From Methanobacterium sp. (GTDB lineage Archaea > Methanobacteriota > Methanobacteria > Methanobacteriales > Methanobacteriaceae), in NCBI GenBank assembly GCA_003151535.1, contig PLXT01000042.1, positions 78,226-88,222 on the forward strand: a DNA stretch of 9,997 bases. Direction: 5' to 3'. The position numbers were made by a program, and so were the translations under genes. Positions 5,526 to 9,997 of the stretch are shown here, piece after piece. Position 1 is the first letter of the stretch. Each line of letters begins with the position of its first letter. The notes under the pieces are model-generated. The model saw only the letters and a list, made by a program, of their open reading frames with translations. It made no database searches and was not told where the DNA came from.

Positions 5526-8500
5526 GTGCTATGGGTTGATACTACAGATTTAAAAAATTGGGCTGCTCGTCGAGATTGTCAAGAGCATCTTCCTTTATTG
5601 ATACGTCGCCTTATTAGGGCTACAACGACTGATATTTCAGATATTCTTTTTCCTGCTGGTGATAATGTTTCAAGTCCTGGTTGGGATGGGATTCTTAAAG
5701 TTTCTGAAGGTACAGAATATATTCCTGAAGGAGTTTCTGTATGGGAAATTGGGTGTAATAAAAATGTAAAGGATAAAGCAGATAAAGATTATGAAAAACG
5801 AAAGGAAAATATTTCAGATATAAATCCTTCCGAAACCACATATGTGTTTGTTAGTCCCAGAGTTTGGACAAAAAATAAGGAATGGTGTAAAGAAAAGAAA
5901 GAAGAAGGATTTTGGAAAGACGTAAAGGCATATAATGCTGCAACACTAGAAGAATGGATTGAACAATCTCCTGCAGTTGGTATATGGTTAGGACAACATT
6001 TAGGAAAATACCCTAAAGGAGTAAAAGCACTTGAAGATTGGTGGAATGAATGGAATATGAGTACTAATCCCCCAATTACAACAGAGCTTGTTTTAGCAGG
6101 TAGAGATAATCAAGTAGAAACAATTCAGAAAATGTTGCATTCACCGTCTTCACAAATTACTGTTAAAGCATCTACTATCAATGAATCAATCGCATTTTTA
6201 GCTGCTTCAATAAAATCTCTATCTGAAGAAGAAAAAGAATTTTATTTATCAAGAAGCATAGTTATATCAGATTCTGAATCTTTTAGACATATTTCTATAA
6301 CGGGTAATAATGGTTTGTTGCTCGTTCCAGAATTTGTTGAAATTAACGATTTAACATTAGCCATGCAGAAAGGTCACACAGTTTATATTCCATTGGGTCC
6401 GGATAATATAACTAAACCCGAAATTACATTACCTAGACTCGGAAAGAATGCTTTTATTTCTGCTATCCAAGAAATGGGATTAAATCCAGAAGATGCCCAG
6501 AAGTATTCAAGAGACACAGGAAGAAGCATAACTGTTTTAAGAAGGCAATTAACTAGTTATGTAAATAAGCCAGAATGGGCAAAACCTGATTTTGTAAGGG
6601 ATATAATTCCTGCATTATTAGCAGGAAGTTGGAGTGAATCAAAAAATAATAAAGATACAGAAATTATAGGCCTAATAGCTGATGATAAATATGAATCTTA
6701 CATTAGAAAATTGTATTTATGGATAAACCTGCCTGATTCTCCCGTATTGAAGATTGGGGAGTTATGGCGTTTAATCTCACCTATGGATGCTTTTTTTGCA
6801 CTTGCACACTTAATAACTCCTACTGATCTTCAAGAATTTAAGGATATAGTTTTAAAAGTATTGGGAACCATAGATCCTGCTCTTGATCTTCAACCTGAAA
6901 AACAATGGATGGCCGCATTTTATGGCAAAGTTCGGCCATATTCCTACAAATTAAGAAAAGGAATTCTTCAAGCTTTGATTCTTATTTCAGTTTTTGGTGA
7001 TGATGCTAAAATATCAGTAACAAATTCTGCTCAGACTTGGGTTGATGGTATTATAAGAGAATTATTAAATGAAGCTGACTGTAATCTTTGGAATTCACTT
7101 TCAGATGTTCTACAACTAATCGCTGAAGCATCACCTAAATCTTTTATGAATGCTGTAGAGTCGTCTCTTTCTCAAGAAAAACAACCAATCATGTGCCTAT
7201 TTGGAGAAATAGAAGGTATGACTGGACCCACCTCTAACCACTCTAGTTTGCTCTGGGCATTAGAAGGTCTGGCTTGGAGTCCTGATCTTCTTTCTCGAGT
7301 TACTACTATTTTTGGGAAATTGGCAAGCAATGATCCAAATCCCGAAAGTAGGATGATTAATAGACCAAAAAATAGTTTACGTGAAATTTTTCTTTTATGG
7401 TATCCTCAAACCTATGCCTCATTAGAAGAACGCTTACTAGTTTTAGATACACTTATAGAAAGGAATACTGAAGTAGGATGGAATCTTTTAATCGATTTAA
7501 TGCCAAAAGATCATGATTTTTCTCGTCCAACATCCAAAATGGCTTGGAGACAATTTTCAGATAAAACAGAAGTTCAGGTTACTACCTCAGAACATTATAC
7601 AAATGTTAAAGAAATAATAAATAGATTATTAATTCATGTTGGATTTGATGGGCAAAGATGGGTTAAAATTTTGGATAAATTCCCAGCAATTCCCGTAGAT
7701 GAGAGAAATAGAATTATTGAACAACTTTATTCGGATAAAGAAAAAATTTTAGACCACCGTAATGAATTGTGGAATCAACTTAGGAAAATTATATCTAAGC
7801 ATCGTTCATATCCCGATTCGGATTGGTCTCTTCCAGAGGAAGAATTGAAAGGTCTGGAAAAAATTTATCTATCTTTAGAACCAGATGATACCATAGATAA
7901 ACTTTGTTGGCTTTTTGATGAATATCATCCCAACTTGTTAGAAGGAAATAGAATTGATAAAGATGAAGAAAAAAGTCTCCAATATAGGTTAGATGCTTTG
8001 AATACAATTATAATGGAATGTGACTTTGAAGGTTTGATAAATGTAGTTAAACGTGTAAAATACCCGGAAATTTTGGGTGAAATTTTAACTAAACGTAATT
8101 TAACTCCAGAAGAGATTGAAAAACTTTTTGCGTTACTTGAAGAAGAAAACAAATCCATTATGATATTTGTTCAGACATATATTTCCCATAAAGCATTCAA
8201 TGATGATGAGTGGATTAGAAATCTTGTTGAAAAAGCTCAAACTGAAAATTGGCCTGACATAAAAGTTGTAAATTGTTTTATCGCTTTCCCATCAAGAATG
8301 AATGTATGGGACTACTTAAATTCCTTTGATAATAAAATACAAGAATTATATTGGAAAAAATGTAGGTTTGGAGGAATAACAAAAGCAACTGAAGATAAAA
8401 ATCATTTTTTAAAACAAATGGTTAATGTAAAAAGATATTTTACAGCTCTTGATATTGCTGCTCTATACTATGATGAAGTTCATCCAGAATTGATTGCAGA

Positions 8501-9284
8501 AATATTAGAAAAAGCTGCTACTAAAAAAAGTATCGATGAATTTAGAATTGAATATTGGGATATCGAGAGATTATTTAACAAACTATATGAATCTGAATAC
8601 CCTGAAAATGAAATAGCAAAGTTAGAATGGTATTATTTGTTGTTCCTAACCAGTGTTGGTAGTGGAAGATCTCCTAAATTATTACATAATGAATTAGCTA
8701 GCAATCCTACATTTTTTGCTGAAGTAATTAGAAATGTTTACAAAAGAAAAGATGAAAAACAGGATAAAGATCAAGAAAAACTTCCCGATGAGTTATTAGA
8801 GCAAAGAGCAACTCTATCTTGGAATTTACTTCATAGTTGGAATACTGTGCCTGGTTTGAAAAGTGGTAAGATAAATTATGAGGTTTTAAAATCTTGGATT
8901 GTTAAGGCAAGAGAGTTATGTGAGAAATCTGATAGAATAGATGTCTGTGATAAACATATCGGTAAATTATTAGTATTTACAGAGCTGGAAAATGATATTT
9001 GGCCCCCTGAAGCAGTATGTAGGATAATTGAAGATATAGAAAGTGAAAAGTTGAATAATTCATTTGAAATTGGAATTTCTAATAACAGAGGAATAGTTAC
9101 AAAGTCATTAGAAGAAGGAGGAAAACAAGAAATTGAGCTTTGTAAAAAGTATAAGGATTATGCAGATAAATTGAATACTCGTTTCCCCAAAACTGCTTCC
9201 ATATTATATGATGTTGCGGAAGATTATAAAAATCAATCCAAAAAAGAAGATGAAGAAGTTGAAATAAGGGATTTAGAAAATTGA
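5526..9284 (+). CDS. Large nuclease-like / degenerate STAND-like / helical-repeat protein, probable defence protein
   Basis: This is a protein of about 1252 residues (GTG start; one more if TTG at 5523 is used) that I cannot place in a named family. Residues 1-160 resemble a PD-(D/E)XK nuclease: W53-D54-G55, W73-E74-I-G76, then lysines 79, 82, 84 and 87 leading into DYEKR (88-92), a strand YVFVSPRVW and an EEWIEQSP helix. The usual E-x-K lysine is replaced by glycine 76, so the lysine may come from the following helix. Residues 186-345 look like a STAND NTPase: a GR start (192-193), strand ITVKAS (211-216) where the P-loop should be, hydrophobic LLLVPE (264-269) at the Walker B position and TGRSITVLRR (331-340) as a sensor/winged-helix segment. 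No GKS or GKT occurs anywhere. Residues 360-1180 are largely helical, with a marked LLWALEGLAW block (575-584). The C-terminus (1183-1252) is highly charged with NNRGIVT and EEGG. No signal or membrane segment is seen. Its place beside a restriction enzyme suggests anti-phage defence; this is inference. Confidence 0.8.
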   Translation: MLWVDTTDLKNWAARRDCQEHLPLLIRRLIRATTTDISDILFPAGDNVSSPGWDGILKVSEGTEYIPEGVSVWEIGCNKNVKDKADKDYEKRKENISDINPSETTYVFVSPRVWTKNKEWCKEKKEEGFWKDVKAYNAATLEEWIEQSPAVGIWLGQHLGKYPKGVKALEDWWNEWNMSTNPPITTELVLAGRDNQVETIQKMLHSPSSQITVKASTINESIAFLAASIKSLSEEEKEFYLSRSIVISDSESFRHISITGNNGLLLVPEFVEINDLTLAMQKGHTVYIPLGPDNITKPEITLPRLGKNAFISAIQEMGLNPEDAQKYSRDTGRSITVLRRQLTSYVNKPEWAKPDFVRDIIPALLAGSWSESKNNKDTEIIGLIADDKYESYIRKLYLWINLPDSPVLKIGELWRLISPMDAFFALAHLITPTDLQEFKDIVLKVLGTIDPALDLQPEKQWMAAFYGKVRPYSYKLRKGILQALILISVFGDDAKISVTNSAQTWVDGIIRELLNEADCNLWNSLSDVLQLIAEASPKSFMNAVESSLSQEKQPIMCLFGEIEGMTGPTSNHSSLLWALEGLAWSPDLLSRVTTIFGKLASNDPNPESRMINRPKNSLREIFLLWYPQTYASLEERLLVLDTLIERNTEVGWNLLIDLMPKDHDFSRPTSKMAWRQFSDKTEVQVTTSEHYTNVKEIINRLLIHVGFDGQRWVKILDKFPAIPVDERNRIIEQLYSDKEKILDHRNELWNQLRKIISKHRSYPDSDWSLPEEELKGLEKIYLSLEPDDTIDKLCWLFDEYHPNLLEGNRIDKDEEKSLQYRLDALNTIIMECDFEGLINVVKRVKYPEILGEILTKRNLTPEEIEKLFALLEEENKSIMIFVQTYISHKAFNDDEWIRNLVEKAQTENWPDIKVVNCFIAFPSRMNVWDYLNSFDNKIQELYWKKCRFGGITKATEDKNHFLKQMVNVKRYFTALDIAALYYDEVHPELIAEILEKAATKKSIDEFRIEYWDIERLFNKLYESEYPENEIAKLEWYYLLFLTSVGSGRSPKLLHNELASNPTFFAEVIRNVYKRKDEKQDKDQEKLPDELLEQRATLSWNLLHSWNTVPGLKSGKINYEVLKSWIVKARELCEKSDRIDVCDKHIGKLLVFTELENDIWPPEAVCRIIEDIESEKLNNSFEIGISNNRGIVTKSLEEGGKQEIELCKKYKDYADKLNTRFPKTASILYDVAEDYKNQSKKEDEEVEIRDLEN

Positions 9285-9290
9285 TTAAAC

Positions 9291-9316
9291 AATATTGTCA
9301 AAATGTAATATTTTTT
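9291..9316 (+). terminator. Terminator after the large gene
   Basis: AATATT at 9291-9296 can pair with AATATT at 9307-9312, and the right arm runs on in T to 9316. The all-A/T stem is weak, but the T run six bases after a gene end suits archaeal termination. Confidence 0.5.
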
Positions 9317-9405
9317 ACCTGATTGAACAAGATAAAATCTTACAACCGAACCATCTCAAACGATGCACAAATCGATAGTTACCTACATGCATTCATATGT
9401 TTATA

Positions 9406-9417
9406 CATTTATAAATG
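9406..9417. repeat. Palindrome CATTTATAAATG
   Basis: This is a perfect 12-base palindrome in AT-rich DNA. It contains TTTATAAA, so it could also act as a promoter box on either strand. Confidence 0.4.
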
Positions 9418-9630
9418 ATTAAATTAATCGATACTGTAAGTTAAATGATAGATGAATAACTAACTGAGTTTATGGGTTTTGTGCTATAGATTCAGCTATC
9501 AAATAAGGCTTAGAACTTTAATTTGATATTAAAAACTAAAAAAGTACCACAAATGAGTGTCTATACCTATACCAAACTGTATAAATACATCAACTTCTTA
9601 TATCTTATTATATTCAATTTCTTACTCTCT

Positions 9631-9644
9631 CGATCAATTGATCG
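9631..9644. repeat. Palindrome CGATCAATTGATCG followed by CGATCG
   Basis: A perfect 14-base palindrome is followed three bases later by a second one, CGATCG at 9647-9652. GATCGC occurs twice in a row here (9640-9645 and 9648-9653). The local G+C is higher than its surroundings, which makes a protein-binding site plausible. Confidence 0.55.
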
Positions 9645-9735
9645 CACGATCGCTTGCTTAATAGTATGATTGCTAGATGTATTGCTTTCAAATTATGATA
9701 GATCTTAAAGTAACATTGGAATACTTTTCTTTATT

Positions 9736-9766
9736 CAAGAATGAATTACGCAATTGATCATTCCTG
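9736..9766. repeat. Hairpin in the right-hand non-coding stretch
   Basis: CAAGAATGA (9736-9744) pairs with TCATTCCTG (9758-9766) at eight of nine positions. Overlapping it, GCAAT-x5-x-TTC recurs 16 bases apart (9750 and 9766) as an imperfect direct repeat. Confidence 0.4.
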
Positions 9767-9830
9767 CAATCAATCGTTCTAACCCGATTTTATGTGAAAA
9801 ACGTCACAAACCATTTGTTTTTATTTAAAA

Positions 9831-9858
9831 ACTTTTCTATTTGGTTGTCATAGAAAGT
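9831..9858. repeat. Second hairpin in the right-hand non-coding stretch
   Basis: ACTTTTCTAT (9831-9840) pairs with ATAGAAAGT (9850-9858) apart from one bulged T, around a nine-base loop. Confidence 0.4.
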
Positions 9859-9974
9859 ATTAAGGTTTATTTTTGACTATGTAAAAAGTAATATGTATAG
9901 TTAAGAACGTAATTTATTAAACTTATTGAAACGATAAATCCGGTGATATTATCTCTATACTAACTTAAAACCAC

Positions 9975-9985
9975 TTTTTATATGG
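9975..9985 (+). promoter_or_regulatory. Archaeal promoter box for a gene beyond the window
   Basis: TTTTTATATGG, preceded by the purine-containing AAAACCAC that could serve as a BRE, is the best TATA-box match in the right-hand stretch. Transcription would start near or beyond the window edge, so the served gene is not visible. Confidence 0.45.
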
Positions 9986-9997
9986 TTTACAAATTGG

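Larger units (their letters stand above)
9285..9997. other. Long non-coding stretch at the right end
   Basis: I can support no gene in these 713 AT-rich bases on either strand. They hold a terminator at the left, perfect palindromes at 9406-9417 and 9631-9644, hairpins at 9736-9766 and 9831-9858, a TATA-like TATAAATA at 9580-9587 and a good promoter box near the right edge. No tRNA, CRISPR repeat or integrase remnant was recognised. Confidence 0.6.

Noticed and set aside
7785..7805. R-x5-H in the large protein (RKIISKH, about 753-759) as a HEPN RNase motif
   Set aside because: The residue after R is lysine instead of the usual polar N, H or D, and no second HEPN feature is seen.
5526..9284. 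The large protein as a standard Avs (AVAST) member
   Set aside because: It lacks the Walker A motif and the specific nuclease signatures, so only a general resemblance in layout can be claimed.
1734..9435. ATCGATACT occurs at 1734-1742 and again at 9427-9435, flanking the AT-rich block like an attachment repeat
   Set aside because: Nine A/T-rich bases can recur by chance in 10 kb, the surrounding bases do not align well, and there is no integrase or tRNA gene.
9553..9669. A 38-residue open frame with a hydrophobic middle, preceding and crossing the palindrome at 9631
   Set aside because: There is no ribosome binding site before its ATG, the composition is that of AT-rich non-coding DNA, and the promoter-like box lies inside it.

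Overview
The window looks like a piece of a methanogenic archaeon, most likely Methanobacterium or a close relative in the Methanobacteriales. The evidence is the first three genes (a DUF2193-type protein, a DUF2180-type small Cys protein and an aquaporin that matches AqpM of Methanothermobacter at its filter positions), Shine-Dalgarno sites of the GGTGA type, TATA-like boxes and oligo-T terminators. All convincing genes are on the + strand. I see no rRNA, tRNA, CRISPR array, transposase or integrase.

Left block (1-1693): the 3' part of a DUF2193-like gene, then a 69-residue DUF2180-like Cys protein, then an aqpM-type aquaporin. The last two are tightly coupled: the aquaporin's ribosome binding site lies inside the final codons of the DUF2180 gene. 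A long T-rich tract after the aquaporin probably ends the operon. This block is visibly richer in G+C than what follows and looks like ordinary chromosomal backbone.

Right block (about 1700-9997): AT-rich accessory DNA. It holds a 66-residue DUF3892-like protein starting at GTG, a 1022-residue single-chain restriction-modification enzyme (type IIG: an N-terminal PD-(D/E)XK nuclease, an N6-adenine methyltransferase with DPACGSG and NPPY motifs, and a TaqI/Eco57I-like specificity domain), and a large protein of about 1252 residues that I cannot assign to a named family. That protein has an N-terminal region resembling a PD-(D/E)XK nuclease with an altered active site, then a STAND-like region whose P-loop looks degenerate, then about 900 residues of mostly helical sequence with a distinctive charged C-terminal block. 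The layout (nuclease, NTPase-like core, helical sensor) parallels the Avs-type anti-phage proteins without being an obvious member.

The restriction enzyme and the large protein lie 149 bases apart in the same direction and together look like a small defence island. The last 713 bases carry no gene I can support. They contain several palindromes and hairpins, and end with a good archaeal promoter box that probably serves a gene beyond the window.
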